Source: Antrodiella citrinella
Taxonomy: Eukaryota > Basidiomycota > Agaricomycetes > Polyporales > Steccherinaceae
Direction: 5' to 3'
Assembly (NCBI GenBank): GCA_004802725.1
Contig: SGPM01000311.1
Span: forward strand, 1-32,034
Length of the DNA stretch: 32,034 bases
Every line of letters begins with the position of its first letter. The stretch's first letter is position 1. Of this stretch, positions 19,926 through 30,736 are shown piece by piece. The notes beneath the pieces were generated by a model. It was not told the origin of the DNA and searched no databases. It saw only the letters and a program-made list of their open reading frames with translations. The position numbers were made by a program, and so were the translations under genes.

Positions 19926-20774
19926 CTAACGTCTCGCAGGTGCCAGTAAGAGGCAAGCGGTAGCAGCGACGCCGAGGGCGAAGCCAACGGCAGTGGGGAG
20001 GACCGCAGCCGACAACGGAGAGGCGGACGACGCAGCAGCGGCGGGGTGTTTCCTCTTCAAGCCAGCGAGGTCGTCCGGCTTGAGGACGGTGTTCTTCTCC
20101 CAGCCGTCGTCGAGGAGCCTGATCATCATCTCTTCGTCGAGCGCGGCCAAGTCCTCCATGTCCCAGGCGGTGCAGACGTCGACCATCCAGCGCATCCTGC
20201 GCTTGCCCAGCTCGCCGCCGACACCGGGCGCCCTGTCTCGCAGCTTCGTCCTGAGCTCGCCGACCTTCTCGACGGCCTCGCCGGCGTGCTCGGGCAGCGT
20301 GGCCTCGATCTTGCGGCGGATGATGTTGGCGAGCTTGGGGCTCTGGCCGTTGGTGGAGATCATGATCTGCAGCGGGCCACTGCGGACCTGGGAGCCGAAG
20401 TAGAAGTCGCACGAGGGCGGGATGTCCGCGACGTTCACGGGGATGCGCCTGTCCCTGCACAGGGCGCAGATCTCGCGCGACTTGTCGACGTCGTCGAGCG
20501 CGGTGAGGACCATGTGCACGCCGTCGAGGTCGGAGGGGCCTGCGAAAAGGCGGTCGTGGTAGGTGATGCGCGGGCTCTCTTGGATGAATTTCTGCGTGAC
20601 AGGGTGGAGAGACGGGGAGGGCGCGACGAGGGTGATGAGTGCGTCTGCGACGAGGACGGATTCGATGCGCCCCGAGGCTACGTCGCCGCCGCCGACGATG
20701 AGGACGCGTTTATCTTTGAGCTGCCATGCGAGCAGGAGGGAGCCTCCAGAAAAGGAGGACACGTTTGGTGTCAT
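19926..20774 (-). CDS. MET8: Siroheme synthase MET8 (precorrin-2 dehydrogenase / sirohydrochlorin ferrochelatase), 282 aa
   Basis: A single-exon gene. Met8p oxidises precorrin-2 with NAD+ and inserts iron to make siroheme for sulfite and nitrite reductases. Seen: Rossmann motif VLIVGGGDVASGR (about residues 24-36), NVADIPPSCDFYFGS with D117 at the place of the catalytic Asp (Asp141 of yeast Met8p), and GPLQIMISTNGQSPKLANIIR typical of the dimerisation region. ATG 20774 is chosen because upstream codons in frame (to 20933) have no family similarity and no ATG. Unusually, the last 30 residues are hydrophobic (AAVLPTAVGFALGVAATACLLL) and end in a short basic tail, which looks like a tail anchor. 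The long plus-strand frames here are antisense shadows of GC-rich coding DNA. Confidence 0.94.
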   Translation of the reverse strand: MTPNVSSFSGGSLLLAWQLKDKRVLIVGGGDVASGRIESVLVADALITLVAPSPSLHPVTQKFIQESPRITYHDRLFAGPSDLDGVHMVLTALDDVDKSREICALCRDRRIPVNVADIPPSCDFYFGSQVRSGPLQIMISTNGQSPKLANIIRRKIEATLPEHAGEAVEKVGELRTKLRDRAPGVGGELGKRRMRWMVDVCTAWDMEDLAALDEEMMIRLLDDGWEKNTVLKPDDLAGLKRKHPAAAASSASPLSAAVLPTAVGFALGVAATACLLLAPARR

Positions 20775-21490
20775 GTTCTGGTTCAGTGGAGGTTGCACAG
20801 CAAAGCAGAGGAGTAGTGTTTCGGCACGGCCTCGGCGTGATCGTTTATCACCGGAGTGTACCGGCCACCTCCCGAGCACTATACGAGCGAGAGTCCGTAC
20901 GAGCAATGTTACCTGCAATTGTACCTTTGACAATCGTAAATGAACAGCAACGACGTGATCCTATGTCCAGAGTGCTCGAGACAAGGCGACGACAGTGCCA
21001 GTGCCATGGCGACGGAGCAGCGGCTTCGGGGGCTCGGCAGGGAGGAAAGGTGATATTTACTCTCTCCGTCCCGCGCTCCCTCATTTCTCCATCCTCCTTT
21101 GATCTCTCCTCCCTTACACTGCGCTGGGCTGTGTACTTATCGGACGGTACGTTCCCGCTAAACTCTCGGGCCTTTCTCTTTCTTTCTCCTCATTCTCCTT
21201 CGGTGTATCTAATTCGTCTCTCTCTTCTCTAGACGTTGACCGTCCTGGTTTCCGTTCTTTTATTTTCTTTCTTTCCACTTCGCCTGCAAACCTGGTGCTG
21301 CAGCAGCCTCTGTCGTGTCCACTCTCTGGAAGAGCTCCTTGTCTTCACAGTCCCTCCCCCCTCATCGACCGACTTTCCTAAACCTACAGTGAGTCCCAGC
21401 TATCCTCCCTGCACAGCTCGCCCTCTGACGTTGCGGCGGCCTTGGGAAGCTCGCAACCATCCATCCTAGTTTACCAGACCTCCGGACAAC
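20775..21490. promoter_or_regulatory. Divergent promoter region of MET8 and the tetraspanin gene
   Basis: About 715 bases between start codons. The half nearest the tetraspanin is strongly pyrimidine-rich (TCTCTC and TTTCTTTC runs, 21060-21400), typical of fungal promoters and 5' leaders. An intron in the 5' leader is possible (GTACGT at about 21147, CTCTAG at 21233) but cannot be proved. Confidence 0.45.
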
Positions 21491-22412
21491 ATGGTTTCCA
21501 AAGCTCTCATGGGATGCTGGGCATTCGTCGATGTCTTCCTCCTGGCAGCTGGCGTGCTCTCTCTCGTCATGTCCCTCGTATGGCGCGAACCCAACTTGTT
21601 GCTCAACTTTACGCTCTCGAACACAGATTTGACTGGTGCGTTACTTTCCTATGCCTTTCCTCCCCTCGTTTCCAGGTCACTAAGAATAGCTTGTTTTGTG
21701 CCTGTAGCCGGGACGATACTAGGCATCTTCCTACTCGTCACCTTTGTCATCTCCATCATCGCGATCGTGCAGCGGAATCACATCACCATCGGGCTCGTCC
21801 TGCTCAACTGGACCCTCTTCCTCGACTTCATCGTCATCATGGTCGTCGGGACGTACATCTGGTTCTTCACGCTTCAGGAGCGCAACAATTACTTTGAAAG
21901 GTTCAAGGCTACGACGCCGGATATCAGGGTGCAGTTGCAGGATCACGTACGTCCCGATGTGATGAGCTTTTTGGTGATTCAAGGTGCTGATGTGGTGGTC
22001 GTGTGCAGTTCAAATGTTGCGGGTACTTCCTGCCAAACGACACCGTCGAGTTCACAGGGTTCTGCTCCAGCCAGTCGTTCGTCAACTCGATGTTCAACGC
22101 GAGCAACCTCGACCAGTTCCGCTGTGTGGGGCCCATCACGGGTTTTGCAGATATGACCTTGAACAACATCTTTTCGTGAGTCCTTTTTGATCGGTGGTGT
22201 AGGGTAGAAGGCTGATTTGGGGTGTGCGGGTAGAACGGTCTATGGTTTCATGGCGATTATTATACTACTTTTCCTCGCTTCTGTTTGCGTGATTAACAAG
22301 GTGCGTTTCCTATCATTCTTCGTGTACTACTGTATTCACGTTCTGTTTGCAGAGACTGGAAGCAGAACGATTCAAGAGGATAGACAGCAAGCGCGGGAAA
22401 AGCTTCGTCTAA
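21491..22412 (+). CDS. Tetraspanin family protein, 5 exons, about 225 aa
   Basis: Exons: 21491-21635, 21708-21946, 22009-22175, 22234-22300, 22353-22412; the sum is 678 nt. Four membrane segments are visible: about residues 5-30 (ALMGCWAFVDVFLLAAGVLS), 50-72 (TILGIFLLVTFVISIIAIV), 77-105 (ITIGLVLLNWTLFLDFIVIM), and one after the large loop (VYGFMAIIILLFLASVCVIN). The large outer loop starts with the tetraspanin CCG motif (C131-C132-G133) and has further cysteines at about 147 and 167, enough for two disulfides. The basic tail ends KRGKSFV. Fungal tetraspanins such as Pls1 and Tsp2 act at the plasma membrane in polarised growth and infection structures; which class this belongs to is unclear. 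Confidence 0.87.
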
Positions 22413-23428
22413 CAGACCAAACCCTTTCCCTCTTGCTCTCTGTACTCCTTTCCTCTTTTTCGTTTATCTCAGCATCACCGCTTCCTCATTATTAGAGATC
22501 GACTGGCACGGCCCATCGAAAACCGAGACCTCGCACCCTTGCGTGTCTCACCTTTCCACTCTCCCTTGCTTACTCTCTTGTGTACCTCTTGTTCGTCCGC
22601 GCCTCACGCATTCGGAAGTGTTGTTACAGCAACAACCTTTTCTTTTTTCTCACCTTCTTTGCCGAAAGTCACACTCACCCACGCCCATGCGCCTCCCCCC
22701 GCTTCCCTTCTCCCGCACACCTTCCTTTTCTTTCGAGACCGGCTTTTTGGCTTGGCTTTTGGCTTTTTTTGAAGCTGTATACGTAGTATCGTCAACCTGT
22801 CAATTGACACTGCATCCCACACCCGCTCGCACTTCGTTCGTTCGCTCTTCTGGCTTTGGTTTTGGTTTTCTTGTTGCTCCACACACTACGTTGGATTCAC
22901 GCATGTACATATTTTAGGACTTGTCTTGGTCGGTGTCGAGAGATGCTTGACGACTGACTATATAGGGCTGGGGATTGACAGCTCTTGTTTTTGTGGCGTG
23001 TGGTGTGATTGGTGTGATCGGGCCCGAAATGGTGTGGTCTTTGAGGTTCGATCTGGCTCGACTTGGTCTCACGGAGTCGCGCACATTTACTTCTTCGAAT
23101 TTCTGAAGGTGTATCATTCATGTAGTTGTGGCGTAGCAGCGAGCGCAATCATTGACGGTAGTACACAGACTTTCAAGACACAGGTAGGTCTTCCGCAGCA
23201 CACGGCTGGGTCCGGTGCACGTCGCAACCACCAACAAGGTCGATGAGAGCGCCGTACTGCTGAACCAGCAACACCCCTACACTAAGCAGCTGGCAACGAC
23301 TCGGAGGCACGACGTACGTGCTGGTTTTCTTGAATGCTTAGACTAGAGAATATCACAAGATCTCGCACAGCACCAACACCGACATCAACTACGACGAAAG
23401 CTGCCAACTGCAGACCCCGGTCATTCTA
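22413..23428. other. Gap after the tetraspanin gene
   Basis: About 1 kb with pyrimidine-rich DNA at 22430-22760 and T/G-rich DNA around 22740-22870. No frame shows a domain. A stretch at 23225-23310 reads VDESAVLLNQQHPYTKQLATT in one frame but has no start, no clear splice partners and no family I know. Confidence 0.4.
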
Positions 23429-24432
23429 TGACTGGACCAACGAGAGACATAAGACACTCGTAGTCTGGTTGTTGTGTCTGCCTGAAAGTAAAGAACGTGT
23501 TAGCTCAAAGGGAGAGCCCAAATCACGGGACTCACTTGGTCTCAGATCATACATGCGTGATGAAATCACCCAGGTCCTCTTCTCGCGCAAAATATCTTCA
23601 TGTGACAGTCCCACCGCATGCCACGGAAGCAGTCCATAACACAGGAATGCAAGGATGTATGCAACGGCTTCCAAATCATCCTATTTTGTTGGCTCTGCGA
23701 CGTCATGTCATTGATTGAGATCATGCAGACATCTATGACCAACTCACCGCTTTGCATTTGTTGTGGAATAGACATGTGTCCCAAGGTGCCCCCGTGCAGC
23801 AATACCCGGTTGTGCAGTGTAGACATGCCGAAATCGAATATACATACTTTGCCCGCGCAAAGACCGACGTTGCCAGGTTCAAGGTCTCGGTGTATGATTC
23901 CCTTTGCGTGGATTTCGTTCAGAATACCAACCTGAATTGCAGCATTAGTGAACACAGAGGGTGGTGCCCAAACATCACTCACCATCGCAGCTGTGATGAA
24001 CATCCCCTGGCGCACCTTGTCCGCGGGGGCGATTTGACTCTGAGTATACTTGTAATTATAAGGGTTCTGACGATATCCATGACGATGAACACGTGGTCTT
24101 GCTGGGTAAAAGCGCAGTGCCAATGGGGAACACCGCTGACTCCGCTCAACTTCCTGTGTATCTGAATCTCGTTGTTCGTCTGAAGGTGGTTGTAGTTGGC
24201 TGATTTCCGGCAAAGTATTTTGACGGCCACCATATTCCGCTGTTCCATCATAGCAGATAGCACCAGCGAGGCTGTAGAATATATAAGTATGGTATGGCCA
24301 TTTGGTTAAATGAGAGCTTGACTTATCCTGTCCCCCATCAGCGAGTTTGCTCTTTACGATCAACTTTCCACCTTGCAGTAGGTCGTTTAGGCGGAAGACT
24401 TTCCCGCACTCGCATGGGAAGCCGGAGGCCAT
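23429..24432 (-). pseudogene. Casein-kinase-I-like protein kinase, degenerate
   Basis: From ATG 24432 (MASGFPCECGKVFRLNDLLQGG) the pieces read as a CK1-type kinase: VAVKIL with the ATP-site Lys, HAKGIIHRDLEPGNVGL, VCIFDFGMS, then DDLEAVAYILAFLCYGLLPWHA. Several defects are visible. The glycine loop is lost (LLQGGKLIVKSKL). The first donor reads CAG|GATAAG instead of CAG|GTAAG, while its acceptor before AATATGGTGGCC is normal. The frame changes between VFIVMD and NPYNYKYTQ at about 24062-24085. The catalytic-loop Lys is Glu (HRDLEPGN). I read this as a pseudogene of an agaricomycete CK1-like family. Confidence 0.65.
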
Positions 24433-24989
24433 GATGACAGAGGCAGAAAGATGGGGGTTGTTGGTTGCGTTATCGTCCGTTGCAGGCCGTTGCACGGAGT
24501 AGTAGGGACCAAGGCAAGAACGCGGGGGGGGGGGGGGGGCAGACTCGGATAATCTAACATCTGACGCGACTGTGATCCCTCATTTAAATTGAATGCATAT
24601 GGTTACGGACTCTGCGCAGAGAAGGCATTTGTAACGAAATAAAGACATGTCTGTACAATGTATACTCTGCACTGGCAAAGTTTGCCATTTGTGAGATCAT
24701 GTGAGAGCGACAAATGTCGGTACAAGTTCATGGAGTCCCCGGTCATAACAAGACTTTGACAAGACAACCTTGTAAAGTCCAAACACAGACCTCATAGCAC
24801 GACGAACACGATGAACTTATCATAAGATAGCGATGATATATCATATGAATGGCAAGAATTCTATGATGTTCAGCCTGCCGACTGCATTCGCCAAGGGTCT
24901 CTGCATGACTGGCCTCGGAGAGGTCGGCGTAACAGATGCGGAAGATTGCGAGTACCAGTGGCGGTTCACGTTTTATCAACGTCAGTGTA
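24433..24989. other. Gap with a long G tract
   Basis: About 560 bases with no supportable gene. It includes a 16-base G homopolymer at 24524-24539. Confidence 0.45.
24524..24539. repeat. Homopolymer of 16 G
   Basis: A pure G run of 16 bases is rare in fungal nuclear DNA and its length may be unreliable in the assembly. It could fold as a G-quadruplex. It lies about 90 bases upstream of the degenerate kinase start. Confidence 0.9.
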
Positions 24990-25280
24990 CGCAGTTCGAG
25001 CAGTAGCCTGAGTGACAGGACGCTGACGACATCTTCAGCGGAGAGATTGGAGTACAGATTGACAAGATCTGGAGACTGCGCGGAAGGTGGATCTGGATAG
25101 TGTAAGAGAGGCAACAAGTGTGATAACTCGAGGAAAGTGGCGACAGCGTGTGGGGTGTGGTTGTGAAGATGACAGGAATGGTGGGAGCATGCATTCCATT
25201 GGTTTTGAGATCGCTCTTGCTACCGTCTAGTAGATAGCTAAAGATGAGCGAGCTCGGTAAGCGATCTTCGACCCAGCACT
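24990..25280 (-). pseudogene. F-box gene relic
   Basis: Pieces in at least two minus-strand frames match the F-box gene at 8457. LPSSLIFSYLLDG sits where the F-box start should be. Next, HAVATFLELSHLLPLL parallels HAVSAFIHSNSSSNLLPLI. Then LSAEDVVSVLS and ELRTLTL parallel IEDVVSVLSFLPNLRTLTL. Frame changes between the pieces and loss of the C-terminal two-thirds show decay. It probably derives from the same F-box subfamily. Confidence 0.6.
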
Positions 25281-25606
25281 GAGAGGGGACCGTGACTGGC
25301 ATTGATTAGCGTGGTCCGAATTCAGAGGCTGTAATCGGTTAGAGGCGTATACGAGCGGAATATGCCAGGCTTCATCGCCGCAATCGATATTCAGCCAATG
25401 ACGAACATGAGACTTTCATACTGGAGTTTCGAAGATGGCGAGTTATACACATCGTTTGATTGTACATACTTGTGTGCTGAGAGAGAACAGCTGAAGAAAG
25501 AGCTTTTTGAGGGTCAATCTAATCATTTTATCTCGAGGCAGGATCGTGACCACAAGCGAGCTTACGTCGAGGTCGGCGGTACTCCTTCTGAATCTTTGCA
25601 CCGCGC
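25281..25606. other. Upstream region of the amidohydrolase gene
   Basis: About 325 bases without a gene. A short plus-strand frame at 25362 has no recognisable content. The region presumably contains the promoter of the large amidohydrolase. Confidence 0.4.
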
Positions 25607-28600
25607 ATGTCGTCGCCGAAGATGAGCGATGCGAAAAGCAGCGCTGCTGCTGCTGCTTGGCCTACCAGCGTCGGGGCGAGCAACCCGTCTAGGTTCCGTA
25701 GGCTCTTCAAATTTGTCTTGTGCCTTTCCCTCGCCTCTGCCTTGACCATTTCGCTGCCCAGTCCGTGGAATGTCTTCCTTGGACGCGACGTGCAGTCGAA
25801 GGATGTGAAACAGTCGCGTTTTCTTGAGGACCCCGCACACGAATGGAAGGACGACATATGGCCTCTCCGTCCTCAGACTCCCTGGGATATCTCCACGGAC
25901 TATCCTTTTCCCCGCAAGCTTGAATACGACGTGACGGAGGGCACTTGGTTGCGTCTGGATGTTCACCCCAACACTGGAGATATCGTCTTCGATATGGTGG
26001 GTGACATATACTGCCTGCCTGCTGTTGCGTATTCGCAGCAGCAGCTCAGCTCCGATAAGCCGACCAAAGCGGTACCCATTCTGCTCGGCGTTCCACACGA
26101 TTCTGATCCACACTTCTCCCCGGATGGCGACCGCATTGTCTTCAGGAGCGATGCAGGACTTGGAGTCGAGAACATTTGGGTTATGAACTACACGTCATGC
26201 GACGCGATGGACATCCGGTCCCCGCACGCGACTGGTGATCTGCTTGATGCATTGAACATCCAGGAGGAGGAGGAGCAACTTCTAGCTCAAGGTCACAAGG
26301 AGACGGAGGACAGAAGACAGAGACGACTGCTTCGAGAGGGACGTTCGGGTGGTATGTCCCGCAGTGTCTGGTTGATATCATCTCGTAGTCTCACTAATTC
26401 TCTTATACAGCTCAACGTGTTACCAACGAAACCTATCGCTTTGTATCCGATGCTCGTTTCCATCCTTCCGGTTCAAAAATTATTGCCACGAAGTGGTACA
26501 CTTCGGGTCGTAGCCTTGGAGCTGGTGAGGGTTGGGAATATCCGATCCCCGCCGTCGGTGCCACGATCGAAGCTGGCAGTGGAAAGAGGGTAGTCAGCAG
26601 GACTCTCCCTCTTGGCTGGTCTCCAGAGCAATATGGTGATCAGCAAATTGGGCCTGAGCAGTTTGTCTGGCATGGCAGCGATACCCTTGTGTACTCCAAG
26701 AATGTCCAAGATACGGATGGCGTGTACACCTACAGCAAAGGTAGTTCTTTCCATTTCATGAGCAATATACAGCATGACTAAATGTTTGCAGATGCTCATA
26801 CGGGCATCTATGCTATCTTCTCTACCAACCTGACGTCACAGGAAACAACGACTCTAGTCAGCTCTTTCCCCGGTGGTGCAACCAGACCTGAACTGTCTCG
26901 GGACGGCAAGACGTTAGCGTTCGTACGTCGCGTCAGAGATAAGGAAGCCTTGGTCTTGAAGTACGATCTTACCAAGTTGCGATCATAGTGATTTGTTGAA
27001 CCATTATTCTTCAGGGATCTTGTCACGGGGACCATTCACCACATATGGCATGGCCTCACGTATGACCTTGGTACCATCTCTGCTCCTATGGGCACCTACC
27101 CTTCCTTTGCATTCACCCCTCAGGATGATGCCGTCATTATTTGGACCGCTGGTCAGATTTATCACGTCCCTCTCAAGACGAACACATTTGGTGAGAAAGT
27201 GCGGTCCGACGAGCCTTCTCCGGTGCGCTTCCGTGCGCATATTGAGAAACGAATTGCGGATACTGTGACTGCCCCCACGGACATTCTTTCCTTGGAGACG
27301 CAAGAGACTCAACGGGTCTACTCGCTTACCGATTTACGCGTGAACCATGATGGATCAAAAGTTGTATTCCAGGCAGCCGGTATCAACTACGTTCATGAAT
27401 TTAGCTCTGAGAAGGCAGTCCAGCCCAAGCAAGTGCCAACCCTCTCCGATTCCCCGTACTACTCTCCCACTTTCGTTCGTTACGCGGACGACCTCATCCT
27501 GCACGCAAGGTGGTCCGACACCAACTTCACTCACTTCGAGCTGGCTAACGTTGCATCTGGAGTGGCATATGAGCTCGAAGGGTTACCTCTCGGACGATAC
27601 TACTCTCCCGTTCTGTGCGAATGCACCGGCAGCACCCGGTTCATTGCATTCATCAAGACCGCGGGCGACTATATGACGGGTAACATCGTCGCTACGGCCC
27701 AGCCAGGCTTGTATATAGGCCAGATCACGCTCCCCTCTGCGTCCACAAAATCGCACAAGATTTCTATCGAGAGTGTACGCTTCATCAGTGCGGACGTCAA
27801 CTCGGACGATCCCTCGAAGACGAAAATCCGGTTTGTGGAGAGAAACCAGAAGCTTCTGGTACAGCAGTCGCAGGAGGCCTTCATCATTGATCTTGGCGCG
27901 GGTGGCAATGAAAATGGCAAATTCAGGCATGATACCATCTCTACGGGTGCGATGTCGACCGAGTTGGCTGCTGTGGTGTCCGACGACTACAAGAGCGCTG
28001 CTCACGTTGCCTTTGTGGATTTCTTTCACGTGTTCGTTGCTTCCGGTGTCAGTCTGGACGATGCCGTGTGGAGCAAGCCTGGCAACGCAACAAAGGGTTT
28101 GGCTAGGTTGAGCTTGGATGGGGCCCACGATGTTATATTCAGCGGGGATGGCAAGACTTTATTTTGGTTGCTGGGTACGTAACCTTATCCTGCTGTATTC
28201 TTCGTAAATTGACACTGTTCACAGGTCCATATATCCACTCAGTCGAGGTGTCCAAGATACGCGATTGCTCTTCTCAAATTCACCAAGACCCCCTCGATTT
28301 CGGTATCTCGTGCACCAAGAACCTTCTTAGCTATCAAGAGCTTGTAATCACACATTCTTCGGATGTCCATCGTTTGAAGAGCGATGCTCAAGCTGCATCT
28401 CTTCACACCGAGGAGTCAGCTGTATCCAATGCCGACTTCCTTGTCATCTACAACGCCACGTTGTTGACCATGGATGGTGATAGCGCGAAGACTGATTTGT
28501 TACACGATGGGTTGATGGTCGTGCGCAATGGCAAGATTGCGGCAATTCTTGGCGTTCAAGACGCGGTCATACCTTACGGCGCGACTACATTCGATGCTCA

Positions 28601-30195
28601 AGGAGGTCAGTTGTGTTTCATAGCTCCGTATCTCAGTGGCTCAGCTCTAGTATTCAGGCTTTGTGATACCTGGCTTCATCGACGTTCATGCCCACTGGAA
28701 TGGATTCGCCTTCTATTACCCCTCAGGTTCATGGGAGTTGGAGACCTTCCTGGCCTACGGTGTTACAACGCTTCACAAGTATGTCTCGTTCATCGTTCTT
28801 CAACAGTTTCCTCATCTTGACCCCTCATTATGAAGTCCGAGTGCGGACAACGTTCGAGGGTTCTCGGAGCGGTCACGTGTTGAGCGCGGTCAACTGGTGG
28901 GACCTCGTATCTTCCAAGTCGGCGACATCATATATGGTGCTGGTCAGGCTGGTATACACCAGGATATCGTTTCAATGGAAGAAGCATATTCTGCGCTGAT
29001 CAGGATCAAAGCTGAAGGCGGACCCGCTAGCTTCTCGTACAAGAACTACAACTTGCCTTCACGGTACGCTTTGCAAACTGACGCATCAGGAGAGACTATG
29101 CTGAATCACGCTGAAGTGCTTCGCGTCAACGTCTCTTACTGGCTGCCCGCAACCTCTCCATGCTCTGCGTGCCTGAAGGAGTAAGTCATATACATCGGGT
29201 GTAAATTGTTGTCTGACTTGTCTTTCGCAGGGTATGAATTACGACTGGGATCAGACATACATTGTAGACGGTACGTATCGTCTCACTACGCTGAGATCGT
29301 GCTGAACTGTCTTGGCTAGGTATGACAACTATCGAGCACGCCTTACCCGTTCCCGCATTATATGACGATATCATCACGTTATATGCTCTGAGTGGTACGG
29401 GATCTACACCTACGCACATTGTGAACTATGGTGGTGCATGGGGCGAGCAATATGTGAGTGACGAAGGGTGATTTTCGCCGCTTGTATTTCAGACCGCTGA
29501 CTGCTACGACGACAGGTCTGGGCCACAGAAGATATTCCAAATGATCCCAAGTATGCAATTTTCCATTCCCTCTAGTGATATGTGTTGAACGTTCTCTGGT
29601 GTAGGCTGAGACGATTCACGAAACATGACATACTCGAAGGCCTCTCGGAGTCCACGTCCAGACCGAGAAATTGTCAGTATCTCATACAAGTATACATCAC
29701 TCGAAGCAGTTGATCGATTGATTATTTGTAGCATTTGCCCTTTTTAACACCTCGGAATCGACCGCGAAGATGGTACACAAGGGCCTCAAGACCCACATCG
29801 GCGCTCACGGCGAACCCCCACTTGGACTTAACTATCACGCCGAAATGTTCTTCACACAGCAAGGCGGTCTTACCAACTACGAGGTCAGTCGTTCAATTTG
29901 CGTCACAGCGGCTCTCATCGTACTAACGTTCATGAACCAGGTCGTCCGTGCTGCTACGTCTGATGCTGCGAAGACATTGGGCATCTACGAATCCTTGGGT
30001 TCACTGACTCCGGGCAAACTGGCTGACTTCCTGGTGTACCCACCTGGTGTTGACCTGCTCAACGGTGACATCAAAGCCACTAGGGACCTCAAATATGTCG
30101 TTCGAGGCGGTAGGGTCTGGGACGCAACCACAATGTCGGAAGTATGGCCTGTGAAGGGGCAGAAAGGAACCATACCCCCTCTCAACCCAGAATAG
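25607..30195 (+). CDS. Large amidohydrolase with N-terminal TolB/WD40-like propeller, 14 exons, about 1293 aa
   Basis: Exons: 25607-26351, 26411-26740, 26792-26960, 27015-28174, 28225-28605, 28658-28778, 28836-29063, 29117-29180, 29231-29270, 29320-29453, 29516-29550, 29605-29672, 29732-29883, 29941-30195; the sum is 3882 nt. An N-terminal signal-anchor-like helix (LFKFVLCLSLASALTISL, about residues 33-50) is followed by TolB-type propeller repeats (DSDPHFSPDGDRIVF, RPELSRDGKTLAFVRR). From about residue 860 an amidohydrolase domain follows: ADFLVIYNATLLTMDG, GFIDVHAHW (metal-binding H939-x-H941), GVTTLHNPSADN, THIGAHGEP (H1180, H1184), and a C-terminal SLGSLTPGKLADFLVY. Relatives in bacteria and fungi are metal-dependent C-N hydrolases of unknown substrate; the anchor suggests a secretory-pathway or extracellular location. 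The gene appears intact. Confidence 0.9.
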
Positions 30196-30736
30196 AAACC
30201 AAGATAGTTATGGAGCTTCCAAATCAAATCAAGTTTGCAGGAGATTTGCAGAAGAGCTGAGAAGGCTAGTCTTGTCCACTGTTGTCTCTTCCCAGGCTTG
30301 TCGATGCAATCATTGAGTCATGGTGCCAACGAAGCTGGTCTTGACACGTTTCGTTCGTGGGTTTGTCAGATCGTCTCCATCGTGCATGGCCCGACGTTAG
30401 TGCATGTCAACCACGGTGAATCCCATCTCCAACTTGAAGCTTTGATTTAGATTCTCATGCTGGTGCACCTCGGCGGCCTCTCGAGTCTGGTAGTCTGGTG
30501 TTACTAAGACCTCGAGTTATGGATTGTACATACACACATAAGCTATTTCTGTCAGCTGCATACACCAGTCTCCACATGATACAAGTCACAACGTACACTT
30601 TCCTGCGTCCCTTTCTCCCTGCAGTGTATATGCACACTGCTTACCTCAAACTACTATAATACGTAACCTGAAAACTACCATTCGCAGCACCTTGTTCTGA
30701 TGTGGTCACTCAAATGCCCTGGGTTTGCACAACGGG
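30196..30736. other. Convergent intergenic region
   Basis: About 540 bases between the stop codons of the amidohydrolase and the F-box gene. No gene or clear repeat is seen. Confidence 0.5.

Noticed and set aside
20046..20816. 256-codon plus-strand open frame over MET8
   Set aside because: It lies antisense to a clear MET8 coding region. Its Val/Asp/Ala/Glu-rich content is what codon bias on the other strand produces, and no domain is visible.
23045..23053. GGTTCGATC, similar to a tRNA B-box
   Set aside because: No A-box, acceptor stem or anticodon arm can be folded around it, so I do not call a tRNA.
23225..23310. Short plus-strand reading with protein-like content after the tetraspanin gene
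   Set aside because: No start codon, stop context or splice partner fits, and the residues match no family I can name.
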